Below, piece after piece: positions 46,076-58,985 of a DNA stretch of 64,000 nt (positions within the stretch are counted from its first letter, which is position 1; every line of letters starts with the position of its first letter). This stretch comes from Maniola hyperantus. Lineage: Eukaryota; Arthropoda; Insecta; Lepidoptera; Nymphalidae. The stretch is taken from NCBI RefSeq assembly GCF_902806685.2, contig NC_048543.1:5560106-5624105 (forward strand), read 5' to 3'. A model generated the notes under the pieces. The model did no database searches. It was given only the letters and a program-made list of their open reading frames with translations, and was not told the origin of the DNA. The position numbers and the translations under genes are program-made.

Positions 46076-47559
46076 TTATACTTTCTTTATGGTTTTCTAT
46101 TTTTCAGAAATGTCCTTCAGAGATGCACGGTAAAATTACAGAAACAAGCAACTCTTTTACAATTTTTTTACATAGGAAATTGTGTAAATATATTGTCTAA
46201 CACATTATCTATTACGCGTATAAAAAATAATTTTGAAGTTATTACAAATTTCACTGGTTCGCTAACATTTCAAATGAGCGTTAGCAATCAGTGATGTGGT
46301 TAGCAATAGTTTGATAACTCATGATGCGTGGACGTCTTCGTTACATAAGTAATTGCAATTGACGGATGTGAAGTGGTTTCGGCGGGATGGTCGAGAACTG
46401 GGCGAGCCGGTTCGACGCCCGGCCGAGCACTTGTCACGAGCAGCATTCTATGTGAGTGTTACGTCTTCCCAAATGTGATAAACAAGTATCGCAAGTACTC
46501 GACGTAAGTAATTGGCCTTGGAAATTTCAAGGATATTCTTGAACCCAGACATACATAACGACTTGTCCTGACTGACTGATTGGTTTATCAACGCACAGCT
46601 TAAACAGTGCAGTTAGAAACTTGAAATTTTGACAGAAGGGTCAGGGCTTAAAAGCCCTGACTTGTTAACAGCTGTACCGGGAAACTGTATAGGTATTTGG
46701 GCCAATATGAACGTGCGAACGGAGTCATAAATCATTACGATCATAAGGTTGTGAGATTTCTGGAGATATCGTTATCGATAAAGGAATGCCCTTCGGAGTT
46801 CGGACGCAGGTTGCTGGTAGCTAATTTTGTATTGTTTCTCCTTGTTCTTTATCGACTATTGACAAATCCGTTTTTTTACCGCTATACACAACCCTAGAGC
46901 ATCATGTTCCAGTTTCATAAGGCCTGTAAGTGCGAGCGAGAGGTCTGATAAAAATGATTTGAATTTTGAATTTGATTTGAATGACGCTGTTCGCACGTTC
47001 ATAATGGCCCAACTATAGTAACTTCCTACTTTTAAATACATAATGTTATTTAAACCACGATTAAATTCTTCTAAATGTTTTTTACAATTTTAATATCTTC
47101 AATTAGAAAAAAAAATTAGAAAAAACTTAGTTTTTGAAAGTGTTTTTTGGGTTGAAACAGTTTTGATTTAGAGGTGCGACGATGCATCTTCACGCTTAAA
47201 AGGTTACACCAGGGTGTAACCTGTATATCTCAAAATAAAAAGGCCAACTGTAAAGTATAACAGTAAATAGTGTCATTGACTATAGGTAGGCAGGTATATA
47301 AAAGCCATTCACTGGAACTTGGGAACTCGTTAGCGACACCATGCCACAAATGCATTCATAGCTTGTTTCTTCTATTCACTGTAAATCCTCCGACCGATTT
47401 TTTTATCTTTTCTAGGTGAGGATAGTAAAATTAAATTCAACGATCATAATAATTATATTGTCTGTCTAAATAAATTCTTAGTTTTAATCATTGAATTAGG
47501 TATATACCTACTTACCTAATATTCTAATCAGTGGTTTTAATTTGGATTTTTAGAGTAGA

Positions 47560-47730
47560 TTTTTCCCCTAATGTCTGCTATAAGACCTACCTTCCTGCCA
47601 AGTTTCATGATTCTAGGTCAACGGGATGTACCCTGTAGGTTTCTTGACAGACAGACAGACAGACAGGCAGACAACAAAGTGATCCTATAAGGGTTCCGTT
47701 TTTCCTTTTCAGGTACGGAACCCTAAAAAA
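47560..47730 (+). repeat. Repeat tail ending GGTACGGAACCCTAA
   Basis: CAAGTTTCATGATTCTAGG, a run of (GACA), GGGTTCCGTTTTTCC and GGTACGGAACCCTAAAAA match other copies in the window. Confidence 0.55.
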
Positions 47731-48239
47731 ATATATTTGTTATAGATACTTACTATAAATTGTTATGTATCAAATTAACGCGTAATGTACCTACACACCG
47801 TGTAACGTGCAATTCAGAATACCTACATATTCTCTGTGAGGTTCCTCTGTAAACCATTCTCCGTGTTAATTTGCCTGTGCTAAGCTGTGCTAAGATTGTT
47901 TACAAAGCTGACTTAGATCGGCACGCGTTGGGGGCTGATTGTTGTTTGCGCTATCAAATATCAATATTGCTTAAACGGACGCAAAATACATAGCAGATAA
48001 CGCAGAATATATTTTGTACAATATTCAATATATTAACGGAATATAGGTATCTATAGGTAGTTAAGTGGTTTGTATACACTATACATAGAAGTCATTGTAT
48101 GTAGGTAAGTGTAACTGAACTGCATGGGAATTGTCAAACGAATAGTCCTCCTGCAATTGAGTGTATGTAGGTACCTTCGTGAAAATCTAAACCCACGCCC
48201 ATAAATAATTCTTTAGGCCTTTGCATTGGATAGGTATGG

Positions 48240-48500
48240 TGTGGCTGCATTGGCGAACATTCGGCAAATCGTCGGCAAACATTCGTTGGTGGGGCTGGCG
48301 TCAATCGTTAAGATTTACCATTCGCAAAACATTCGCCAAACTTCGTGTTGAAGCGGAAATTTCGCCCGAATCAAAAGAAATTTGTTGTAGGTAAATTCGT
48401 CAAACATTCGCCGAATCGCCTGGCTAGAAGATTTGCCGTTTGGCGAACTTTCGCCAAACTCGCCCAAACGCGAAAAATTCGCGCAGTGGAGCCCACTGCA
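48240..48500 (+). repeat. Cluster of ATTCGCCAAA-like words
   Basis: At least eight variants of (A/T)TTCG(C/G)C(A)AA(A/C) and its complement TTTGGCGAA occur in 260 bases, unlike the surroundings. The plus frame 48345-48617 runs through it but shows no known domain. A TATAAAA at 48587-48593 follows. Confidence 0.45.
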
Positions 48501-49135
48501 TTATCCGGGCGCAGAAATAAGCGCCCGGATATCGAAATTAAGGGCTTCGAAGAAACACCCACTTACTTAAACACGTCCCCTTCACGTATAAAATCGGCTT
48601 TCGACACGCTACAATAGCGAGCAAGATCAGACGAACACTGCCGGCTTCACCGCTTCAATTAAGTTCAGCCGTCGTGTGGCATGTAGCCGATCCGTGACCG
48701 TGCCGTATTAAAAGGCCAACAGAACACGAGAGCACTCCTGAGAATGCCTCTGCAAGTCGGAGAACGTTTCAATTACACTGCGGTTTCAGCTATTCCTGCA
48801 AATACTTGCCGTACTCACACAAAGAGATCTGCTTGACTTTGTATACAAATGACGTGGGAAAGATGTTCACTTTTAATATAGGTAGATAGATACATACATG
48901 ATGCCCCTACACTACATCCAATGTAAAATAAAATATGCTATTTTATAGGACAGACTAACGATTTTTTTTCCAAACATGCGTGAATAATTTGTAATTACGA
49001 GATGATGTGACGCCTCTGCTCTGGGCTCAAAAAATCCTGATCCGCCCAGTCGGAAAATCTATCATAAAGAAATATTCTCTTCAGTTGAAAATGGAAAAGT
49101 TCGTGCTGAATATCATAATTTACACTATTGGACTA

Positions 49136-49588
49136 AGAGCCAGCGCGTGACAGACCTTCGTTATTTATAAAAGCTGAAAGTTTTTCTGCGTATTGTCCCC
49201 AACACTGGGTGGATCGTTTGTTTGAATCATAGTGGCTTTGGGAGATAACAGGTACCTTAATAAAGCTGTAAACAAATCTTACGTCAAATATAAAGTCTAT
49301 TTTTTTCTTTAGAATAGTATTAGAAATCACGTCATACATTGCCAGACACTTAGTCTTATCAACCCCCTGCCAGACACCCTTAAACTTTTAAACTATTCCG
49401 AAGAAAATAAAAAAAATTGTTATACTTTGACGTACGATTTTTTCCACCTTTATTACCTGTTATCTCCCAAAGCTGCCATGATCCAAACAAACATCCAAAC
49501 AAAACGTTTTTTCCCAGTGTTGGGGACAATACGCAGAGAAACTTTCAGCTTTTATGAAATAACGAAGGTCTGGCACGCGCTGGCTCTC
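49136..49588. mobile_element. MITE with AGAGCCAGCG(C)GTG ends
   Basis: Arms of about 130 bp: AGAGCCAGCGCGTGACAGACC at the left, GGTCTGGCACGCGCTGGCTCT at the right, both continuing into the AAAGCTGAAAG / CTTTCAGCTTTT and CCCAACACTGGG words. A single-arm relative lies at 60497-60617. Confidence 0.8.
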
Positions 49589-50461
49589 TTTCTCTATATA
49601 TTTGATACGAAAATCAGCAGGAACATAATAGAGTGTGCCCGTGGCTCGATATTATATTCTTGCGAAATAATCCCGCTGTATTATTACGTTGAATTTTCTC
49701 ATAACCCTTCCACCACACACACCTCCTAAAGTACAGGTTAATTAACTCTGTGAAGTCTGTGAGACCTCGCCGGCGCTCAGTTGCTGACGAACTTGCATTA
49801 TTAGCCCACTAACTATAAGTATATGAACTACTGGCAAACAAACTATTATAAGCGTTATGTGTTACTTTGTGGAAATACAAGACAGAGTAAAAATGAATCT
49901 AGATTCATTTTGTAAGCAATAGGTTAGTAAGTTTTGTTCTAAAAACTTAATTTGATAGGCCCGTATTTAATATGTGCCTTGACGTAGAAGAAATCTAGCT
50001 AAGTATGGTTACTATAATATTATTTTTGAGTATTGTAAAAAAAATTAATACCATCACTTTTTGGTAGCCGATTATGCTCTTGCTGTCCTTGTACAAGTAC
50101 TTACATCTTATGTTACATTCTATTGTTTACATGGTATATTACTAGAATAAAACATCAATTAAATATATCGTTTTATAGAATACCTCTAATTACCTACTTA
50201 CTAACAGTGTTATAAATCTATATCTTTTAATTCAGCCTTACCAGTTACAACATTAGGTAGGTAGGTAGGTACATGGTATGTAACTACTACGCACATGATG
50301 CCTGATGAACTTTATTCATTACAATTTTTTGCCTTTATTACAAGGCCTTTGCGTGGGATGTCTTAAATGTTAGATTATTCTTATAGGTAAGGTATACGGT
50401 GTGATCGAACATACCTACCTAAAGTACCTAAACAAGATTTTTCAGCCGTGGTGAATGGATA

Positions 50462-50805
50462 TACTAAACTAACTTATGCTCGCGACTTTGTCCGCGCGGA
50501 CTATACAAACTTCAAACCCCTATTTCACCATCTTAGGGGTTGAATTTTCAAAAATCCTTTCTTAGCGGATGCCTACGTCATAATAGCTATCCAGCCTGAT
50601 TTTTTTTTTTAATAAAGAATATTAGCCATGTTAAATGACAAATATTCCCCTTTCCTCTCCAATTAAGCGTCAGGCTTGTGCTAGGAGCAGGTACGACAAT
50701 AGTGCAACGGGCGGGGTTTGAACCGTCGACCTTTCGGTTTTCAGTCCACTCCTATACCGGTTGAGCTATTGATTCGTCCAGTAGTTTGAGCTGTGCGTTG
50801 ATAGA

Positions 50806-50843
<38 letters not shown>

Positions 50844-50880
50844 AGTCAGTCAGTCAGTCAGTCAGTCAGTCAGTCACCTT
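50462..50880 (+). repeat. SINE/LINE-tail repeat with another SINE inserted and a long (CAGT)n end
   Basis: Host parts 50462-50600 and 50771-50880 join into the usual order (CGCGACTTTGTCCGCG ... GTCCAGTAGTTTGAGCTGTG). The end is about 16 units of GTCA (50807-50875). Confidence 0.75.
50601..50770 (-). mobile_element. tRNA-derived SINE (family C) nested in the repeat at 50462
   Basis: On the minus strand: A-box-like TAGCTCAACCGG, B box GGTTCAAACCC, then a 100-bp body and a poly-A tail (T run at 50601-50611). It interrupts the host repeat; GAT is shared at both sides. Confidence 0.75.
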
Positions 50881-51467
50881 TTCTTTTTATAAATTTAGAT
50901 TAAAATTTACACGACAACAAATTATAATTCTCGTATGAAATTACGAACAATTGGTCTAGATGGTAGTAGATTACCCTAACTGTTTAACTAATCTACCCCT
51001 AGCTGTTTTTAGGGTTCCGAATTCCGACCCAAAATGTCTGTCTGTTTCTTTTTTGAATTACCATTGTTTCCCTTGGGATTTGGAGGATCAAGGATTAAAA
51101 GGGATTCGTCTAGTGAATCAATAAATACTTATAGACCTATCAATCCTAATTCCGATTTTCGAAAAACTTCAAATCGCTTATAGGTCCATCTTGCAAACAC
51201 GTTTGGCAATTTCGTAGTGAATTCTGCACATAACTATGCTGGCATTCAATCTACGGCCAAAACATTCCTCATTAGCAAAAAACTTAATTCCACTGAATTT
51301 GTGTCGCAGATTGCGCTTCGAAAACTAAGAGAACTATATTTAGGTAACGCTATTAGATAACATAATATTTTTATTTTCTTTTGAAGTCTTTCACACGTTT
51401 TTCCGTCCTTGTGAAAATAATATGAAGTGAAACATGAAATTCCAGTTTTAGTAGATCATAAATCATC

Positions 51468-51690
51468 ATTATCATTATCAACCGATAGACGTCCGCTGCT
51501 GGACATAGATCTCTTGTAGGAACTTCTACACGCCATGGTCTCTCGTCGCTGCCTGAATCCAGCGGCTCCCGGCTCTCCTCAGCTTGCCTGATGTCCGTCC
51601 ACCCAGTGAGGGTCTTCCAACGCGAACAGTGCGCTTTCCGGTGCGTTGTCGTTATTCCAGCACCTTGGGACCTTAACTTCTATCGGTTTT
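51468..51690 (-). mobile_element. Non-LTR retrotransposon 3' end, sister of 4880-5060
   Basis: CAACCGATAGACGTCCGCTG, CATGGTCTCTCGTCGCTGC and CATTCCAGCACCTTGGGACC-like words give the same C-terminal end, with an ATC/ATT tail. Broken frame. Confidence 0.7.
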
Positions 51691-51789
51691 TCGAACTACA
51701 TATATGTCCTGCCTATTACCACTTCAGCTTCTCAACCCCCTGAGATACAGTACCTGAGTAGTCCCCGAAGTAGATACTTAAAGAACGAA

Positions 51790-51956
51790 GTACGTTAGAA
51801 TGAGATTTCAGCTTTGTAGAGCGTTGTATCTGTCACTCATACCTCCCTATGTGACGTTTTGTCGGTCTCAAAGATAAAGATAATGCTCTACAAAACCACT
51901 CTTCTACAAAATCTCTTTCTTAAGGTCGATGTACATTATTTTCTGCCGCGTACTGT
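51790..51956. mobile_element. MITE, TACAGTACGCGGC family, copy 4
   Basis: GAATGAGATTTCAGCTTTG, GAGCGTTGTATCTGTC and the right end CTGCCGCGTACTGTA; left end eroded. Confidence 0.7.
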
Positions 51957-53217
51957 ATATAGTAGTTAAAATTGTATTACGAACAGCAGACACGTATACC
52001 TATCGCTTTTAAAATATTTGAAGAGCAAAATATAAAACCGCGACTGAAATAACCCAGAAATGAACGTTCCTAACCAAATAGTCCTAATCTAATCGCAGTA
52101 ACGTTAGAAGGCAAAATTAAGTACTTATTGCCATTACTCGAAAGAGGACGAGGTTAGAAAGCTTATTTTTTTGTTCCATTGCACGCAATAGCAAAGTTAC
52201 ATCACAACCGTACGTACGCCCAGTTATTACTTACAGGGAGTTGTCGTACCTATCAGTAGATTAGAGTAGCAAATGTCCCGCTAAATGGATTCAACCTGTT
52301 GTTATTATTTAATATTATTTTATTATTACCTGATAGTCTACAATTTCGCCAGATGTCCTGTTTGTTACTATGTCTGTTAATAATATCACATAAAATTTTT
52401 TTAAACGACTATCTATCTAACGACGTGGCTATCCTTACTCTGGGACGGTAATTAAAAACTTCAAAGATAAAAAATGATCTAAATCTAGCTTACATCTTTG
52501 TAGTCAGCACGTAGATATGTATGTAGGGACAAATAATTGACCCGTTCTATCACTACTTTAACTCATTGATTATGTATGGATATTGGGTATATTACAGCGG
52601 GTGCAGCATTCTCGTACTTAAATATTCAGATTACATTTTACTAACGATGAAATGTCATATCAAAATGTAATATCAAATATCTGAAAGAAAAATGATCCGA
52701 GATTCAATCATCAAATTTCAATTCCTCAATCATATTGCAAGCTAAATCTTCTTTTATACTTACTTTAGGTTTAGAAATATATATTTTGATGAAATTTTGT
52801 ACAGAGTTAGCTTACAACATAGGCTACTTTTTATTCCCAGAAAATTAAAGAATTCCCGCGGGAATTTAAAAACCTAAATCCACGCGGACGAAGTTGCGGG
52901 TATCAAATAACCGATACAAAAAAACCACACGCAGCATGTCAATATTAATTGTCAACAATGAGGATCAAAAAGTCCAAAAACTTAAAATCTTGTAATGCCA
53001 GTATGCTTATGAGGATGTTGACTGTTGGAAACTGGTCAACAAAAGACAGTTATGTTGAATTTATATTTATTAAACTGTTAATTTTATAAGTATATTAAAT
53101 CATTTATCTGTACCTATTATATTGTAAGATAGGCTCACGCTCGCTTCGCTTGCTCAATAAGTAAGTATAGGTCTAAACCGGTATAGTGTATGTTAAATGA
53201 AGCTTTAGTTGAAAACT

Positions 53218-53425
53218 AGTTTATGCTCGCGACTTCGTTCGCGTGGAATACACACATTTCAAACCCCTATATCAAGCCCTTAGGTGTTGAATTTTCAAAA
53301 AATCTTTCTTAGCGGATGCCTACGTCATAGTAGCTATCTGCATGCCAAATTTCAGCCCGTTCCATCCAGTAGTTTGAGTTGTGCGTTGATAGATCAGTCA
53401 GTCAGTCAGTCAGTCACCTTTTCCT
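53218..53425 (+). repeat. SINE/LINE-tail repeat (CAAACCCCTATATC form)
   Basis: ATGCTCGCGACTTCGTTCGCG at the start, GCGGATGCCTACGTCATAG, CCATCCAGTAGTTTGAG and five CAGT units at the end. Confidence 0.65.
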
Positions 53426-53619
53426 TTTATATTATACTTTATTGATTATGTTGGTGACAGCGGCAACAAGTTTTCAATCCCTGGAAAATATTAATGGTAG
53501 GTACCTATCTATACCTACCTAGTACCTACTAGTATTACCTACGCATTCGTTGGTTTTGTTTACTAATTCTCTTCGTATAAGACTTAGTTAGCATCGTACC
53601 TACCAGATGGGAATTTATA

Positions 53620-53910
53620 AAAAAAATCGGTCAAGTGCGAGTCCGACTCCCACCCGAAGGATACTGTACCATCGTACAAGAAATAACACTTATTCATTTT
53701 TTAAAGTTTGGATGGCCGCCATTTTGAATTTTCTAATATTTGTTGTTATAGAAATAGACATGAAAATTTTAACACTCTACCTATTGCGGTTCACGGGTTA
53801 CATTACAGCCCGCTGACGACGGACGACGGACGGACGGACGGATAGACGGACAGCGAACTCTTATTAGGGTCCCGTTGGCACCTTCCGGGTACGGAATCCT
53901 GAAATTCTTC
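53620..53910 (+). repeat. Interspersed repeat from GTCAAGTGCGAGTC to GGTACGGAATCC
   Basis: Starts ATCGGTCAAGTGCGAGTCCG, has GCGGTTCACGGGTTACA and GACGGACGGACGGACGG, and ends GGGTACGGAATCCTG. Complete-looking copy of the family at 28508. Confidence 0.6.
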
Positions 53911-55603
53911 AAGCATCAGTGGCGAAGTTTGTGCACGGATTATAAACGCAAGGTAGTATCAGCAAAGCGTAAAATTGGCCTCGTATAGCGGATAATATTA
54001 GCCAGGGCAAGTTCTGATTAAGCCGTAAAAGAGATTGGTTCCTCAGCTGAGTGCTTTATCTGACGTTACGTCCCCAATGAGCGTTCTCTCGCCCGGGGTG
54101 ATGGAATGGAGATGTCGCTATCACACTACGCCGTACACGGAATGTAGCTTCCACACACGAGCTCACAGGGGGCAGGTGGGAAGATAGAGTGCTTCCATTT
54201 AAATGTGATTGTCTGGCTAATACCTCCTCTGCGGTTACAGCTGAGCACATTGTTTACTTCGCCGTGTGTGGTTTACTCATAATGTTTGATTACATAAGCA
54301 TATACATGGGTAGCTATTTTTTAACGAATTTAATACATAAATAAAGGTTTTAAGAAATATTTTTAACTTAATTGGTATAATAATGTGTATAAAAAACTAT
54401 ATCTAACTATAAACCTAATTTATCTTTGACGTTCATCAAACTCCTGCAGGTAGAGCAATTTAAACCATAGAAGTCTTGTTAAAAGATTGATTTTATATTA
54501 GGTAAGTAGGTACAGCTACATCACAAAATTGCCATGCTGGGAAAATATGTCGAAGGCAGTAATAAATATTACTAACCTATCTTCAGTAAAACATTGTAAG
54601 CCAAAGAAGACACAGGACGTGAAAAAGTTTAAATCCATCAAGTAGAATGTAAGTGCCGACTGGCGAGCCATGTTTCTAACAGGGAGTGAAGCTATATCAA
54701 GGGATCGCGGTGGCAAAAAAATTAATCTAAACTGGGCTGCATTTCACGCGAATCAGGCACCGTCAAGCCAGCTGTGGCCGTCCCGTTACGCCTTTGACTA
54801 ACCGAGCTCGGCAAAGAGAGGAGGATAGAACACTGTTTACATTACATTGAAAGCGGATTACGAGATAAGGCGAGCGAGCCCGTTTCGACCGTTCGTTGGA
54901 TTGTAAATACAGCTTCTTTGCCGGCTACTAAGTTACTGTCGTCTCAACTAGCTTAGCAAGCAACGCTCGCAAGGATAAGTAATGAACTGGAATGGCACGA
55001 AGAAAAAAGGCAGCTACAAGAGCACATTCTGCTTTTGTTGCTTACAATTTTTTACTAGTAGATTTACACATACCTAATATGTACATCTACATATGAAACA
55101 ATTGACGGAAAAAAAATTGCTTGGTCCAGGTAAGCCAATACTTAATTTTTTTCCACCACAATATTATACTTACATTAAACAGTACACACAGTTACATACC
55201 TAGTACCAACTAGTACCTACTTTTACATAATAAATTTTTAAAGCTAACGCTGTTAATCTTAGTTAAAAGTGAAAATTTTACGGGAGATAAAACAAACTTC
55301 ACATGCAGTTAGCGGTGAGAAGGTCCAGATTTAAAACAGGTGGTGACTAAAATGGGTCCGCATGGCGAACGACCTCGCTGCAGCTGCATGCAGTGCCTGC
55401 TGTGCCGAGTCCCGACTATTGACTTACAAATAGAACCAGCTACTTGGTCACATATTTTTAAGTATCTACATGGTATCTAAATTTATATCTTAACCGATTT
55501 TTAAAAAAGGCGGAGATTCTGAATTCGGCTGTGTTTTCGTATTCTTTTCTTTCACAAAACACAATAGTGATTCATAGTTCGATGTTTTCTTTACTTGTTT
55601 AGC

Positions 55604-55942
55604 TTACTTGGGTCCAGTTGACTCGGTAGGGCGGCAGGCGGCGATCCCGGGCACATCGCCCGCGTCCCATCCTTCTCTTCGTCCACTGTGCCCTCTAGGC
55701 CTCTGCTAGTCATGTCATTAGCCATAGCCAACATTATCCCCGAAGAGAGATTATTAGCCATGTTACTGGGGCGCACCGGCCAAAATACTGCTGTTCCCCT
55801 CGGACGCATGCAAAAGGGACCAGCAGCACCCAGGCACACTGGGAGGTTACCTGGCTGGCGCCCCACATACATGAACCCTGAAAACATTACACTCCTCCTT
55901 CTGGGCAGTGAAAATGACATGACATGGGAGTGTATAAATTAA
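55604..55942. other. GC-rich island open on both strands; possible exon, unrecognised
   Basis: Minus strand: a frame of about 105 codons bounded by acceptor-like CACTGCCCAG and donor-like CCAA|GTAAGC (55910 down to about 55609). Plus strand: open from about 55611 to 55942. Neither translation shows a domain I know. It stands out against AT-rich surroundings and matches no repeat in the window. It could be an exon of an unseen gene, a TE coding piece, or chance. Confidence 0.3.
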
Positions 55943-56214
55943 AATAGAAATGAATTAAGATAAAAGTCTCATTAAAATATTCAAATGTTTCCATTAGCTT
56001 ATAGCTAACGAGTGGGCCATTTATAATCTAATATGCGTGTTAGTCGGCATGCAGGCACATAATACTTACCTACCTTAGAACTTATAACAAAAGCTTATCA
56101 GTGACCTATTATAAGGATTATTGGTACGTTTCTTTATGATTCTACGTTAATAAGCTTAGTAAAAAGTCGTCTATTATAAAAATAGAAATAATAAAAAAGA
56201 TTTTTTATTCAAAT

Positions 56215-56340
56215 AAAAAATAAACATACATTTCGCATGCACTTTCGCATCACTGGTCCGGAAAAGCCTTTCCTACCAAGAAGAGCCAGCAAGAAACTCA
56301 GCGGTTATTCTTTTCAAAGATTGGATTTACAATAGGTAAT
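56215..56340 (+). mobile_element. Short LINE-coding fragment (possible)
   Basis: CCAAGAAGAGCCAGCAAGAA and ACTCAGCGGTTATTCTTTTC resemble the RA(R/S)KKLS(S/G)CSF end that recurs in lepidopteran LINE pieces. Short and without an intact frame. Confidence 0.35.
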
Positions 56341-56684
56341 ATTCTTCCTAATAACTTTTTTTTAAACATCAGTTTTCCCAAATTCCCATTTTTATAACTC
56401 TCAAATATTTTTTTAAGATAAGAAGGTATTGTACTGGTAACTTCACATCTCGCGCCCAAAACTCAACGGCTTCAACGGTCGGCCGTTGCGTCGCGTCGTC
56501 GCGTCGTCGGTTGCCTCTAGTAGCCATGAATCGGCGTGCTAGGTTCCAGTGGGGTCACTGGCCTAACCGGTCTGACGTGTGATGGGCGCCTTTTGTATAT
56601 TATAATACCTATTACATTATATCAATTAAACCTCCTTTTAATTAATGTGACTCATATTCGTTTATCTTGTATCCATCCTTCCAT

Positions 56685-56885
56685 ACTAATATTATAAATG
56701 CGAAATGTGTCGGTCTGTCTGTCTATCTGCTAGCTTTATACGGCCGAAATCTAGTACATGGATAGATAGCTTGCATCCCAGGAACGGATATACTTTTCAT
56801 CCCAGAAAAACAACACAAGAAAAGAGTTCCCACGGGTTCTTCAAAAACCTAAATCCACGCTGACGAAATCGCGGGCATAAGCTAG
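56685..56885 (+). repeat. SINE/LINE-tail repeat (CCCACGGGTTCTT form)
   Basis: TACTAATATTATAAATGCG, GTCTGTCTGTCTATCTGCTAGC, TGCATCCCAGGAACGG and AATCCACGCTGACGAAATCG: same family as 33085, reverse order of ends, diverged. Confidence 0.55.
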
Positions 56886-57208
56886 TTTCCTGTTTCCTAT
56901 AATACATATATGCATCTACCTTTTATGTGGGAAACAAATTAATTCTGAAATCATGAAGGTTGTCGCCTAGCTAGACAAAGCAAAAATAGTTCTCAAGAGC
57001 GATGTCCGAGCCGAGCGGGCGCGTGAGAAAAATATACAATAGAGTAAATTCAGGCCGAGTTAACTTTTTAGATTTATTTTAGGTCGATTTCAAAAACCTC
57101 CATTTTGAAATCGGCCAAAAATAAGAATCAGCCAAATTAAAGAGCGTGTCTTTGTTTGTATGTACGATAAAAAGTCACACTAACGTTAATAAACCAAATA
57201 AAATGTTC

Positions 57209-57315
57209 TACAGTACGCGGCGGAAAATAATGTACCTTAAAATAATAAACCTTTAGAAAGAGATTTAACGGTTTTGTGCAGCATTGTCTCTGTTGTTGAG
57301 ACCGATAAATTATAT
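57209..57315. mobile_element. MITE, TACAGTACGCGGC family, copy 5 (half)
   Basis: Left end TACAGTACGCGGCGGAAAAT and core GCATTGTCTCTGTTG; the right arm is replaced by a (GATGAT) stretch. Confidence 0.65.
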
Positions 57316-58149
57316 TGTGTGTGATGATGATGATGACTGTACATATGTATATTGGTTGTTAATTTTATGAATAAAATAAAACGCGCTACGAAATAATTTA
57401 AAAGCGATTGACGAAAATAAAAGTGGAAGTAGAAATTCCACAAAAGTAATTTAAAGGTGCTGTAAGTAATTTTTAAAAACGTTTTAGATACCTAGTTATG
57501 AAGTCAACATAAGAACGTACTTTTCTTACCAAGTTCAATGAGTAATGTGGTAGGCAGCACGCTCGAGTGCGTAGGCGCCTTTGCTCTTCATTGCTCACTG
57601 TACCTAGGTAGGTAGGTACTGGTCCAAGACCCCAGTATCGCCAGACGTTTCCTTATTTTCTGAAAAACAAAATGTATGTGGTAGAGTAGTGTTAGTGTGT
57701 TCTTTTAACAATTATTTAAAAATTCTATCCAACTACCAACCAAAAAATATTAATTAACTAAGTAAGTATGATGTTTAGTGCGCATTTATAAAACACAAGC
57801 AAATTCAGATGGTTCCGAATGTTCAGATATATACGTCGGATAAATTAAAATGAATTTGAAATCAGCCAACTGAGACTGCATTAAGTATTGAGTGCACTCT
57901 TATCTGCAACTCTCCTGACGTAGAATTATTAACTTCCTACTTTAGAAGAAGAGATAAAGTAGGAATAATATGATAATTAACTTAGTTTGTTTCATGTGAA
58001 TCTCCAGCAACGTGAATGTTTCATATTTTTATTAGCTAAATAGCTTAACTAGCTAATTCCCGTGACTTCTTCCACGTTGATTTAGGTTTTCGAAGTAGGT
58101 AGGTATCTCTTTGCTAAAAATAATTCCTTTTTAGTGCAGGTCTATATAC

Positions 58150-58345
58150 CTTACTAGCTTACGCCCGCGACTTCGTCCGCGTGGACTACACACACTTGAA
58201 ACCCCTATTTTACCCTCTTAGGGGTTGAATTTTTTAAAATCCTTTCTTAGCGGATGTATACGTCATAATAGCTATCTGCATGCCTCAGCCTGATCCATCC
58301 AGCAGTTTGAGCTGTTGATATATCAGTCATTCAGCTTTTCGTTTT
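58150..58345 (+). repeat. SINE/LINE-tail repeat (CAAACCCCTATTTT form)
   Basis: CTTACGCCCGCGACTTCGTC, AAACCCCTATTTTACC, TCCTTTCTTAGCGGATG and CAGCAGTTTGAGCTG, then a short CAGT end. Confidence 0.65.
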
Positions 58346-58854
58346 ATATATTTTATAGGTTGAAAATTCTTTTTCCAGAGGTTGGCTGTGGCATCGACTA
58401 TCTATCTATCAGTCACGGTACTATTTTATATTCAATGTATTGATTAAATTGATAGACAATAATATTAAAAAAATAGTACCTAAGTTATTATATGTAACAC
58501 AGTATTCCCCATTGTTGAGAGTCGTGTCCTCATTGCATTAGTCACATAATATATTTCTACATAATGTATTGTATCATTTTAATATCATACGCGCAAGTAA
58601 TAGTGGCAAGGCAACGTCTTTTGAAGTGTTTAGCGGTAGGTCCAAAAAATCTGGGTCACATGAACATTTTCGTACCAGCTTGCGTTGGAGAGTTCAGGCC
58701 GTAGAAACTTTGTGTTATTTGTGAGCGTGACTTTGTAGAAATATTATACTATTCTTATGTATGACTTCAAAGCTGAATAAGTACCTACATTTGGACCTAC
58801 TCACTTGTAATATAATATGTACCTACCTATCTCTCAAATTATTCTGTGATCATA

Positions 58855-58985
58855 TGCTTGGGTAAGCGGCTGGATGAGGAAGGCTGAGGACAGGGTATGG
58901 TCACAGACCACAGTCACGTAAGGCCTATGTTCAACAATGGACGTCCGCAGACTTGCAGATGCTCGCAGATGATGATGCTTCCACA
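58855..58985 (+). mobile_element. Non-LTR retrotransposon 3' fragment, plus strand
   Basis: Encodes RKAEDRVW and, after a frameshift, KAYVQQWT, then GATGATGATG: the same C-terminus as at 4880-5060. Confidence 0.6.

Noticed and set aside
46375..46470. tRNA-like B box (GGTTCGACGCCC) on the plus strand
   Set aside because: No matching A box or clover-leaf, and no second copy of the body in the window. At most a decayed SINE.
48345..48617. Plus-strand open frame of 90 codons
   Set aside because: It consists largely of the repeated ATTCGCCAAA words, so openness is explained by the repeat; no domain seen.
50807..50875. CRISPR-like array of short repeats
   Set aside because: It is a simple tetranucleotide run (GTCA)n with no spacers, in an insect genome.
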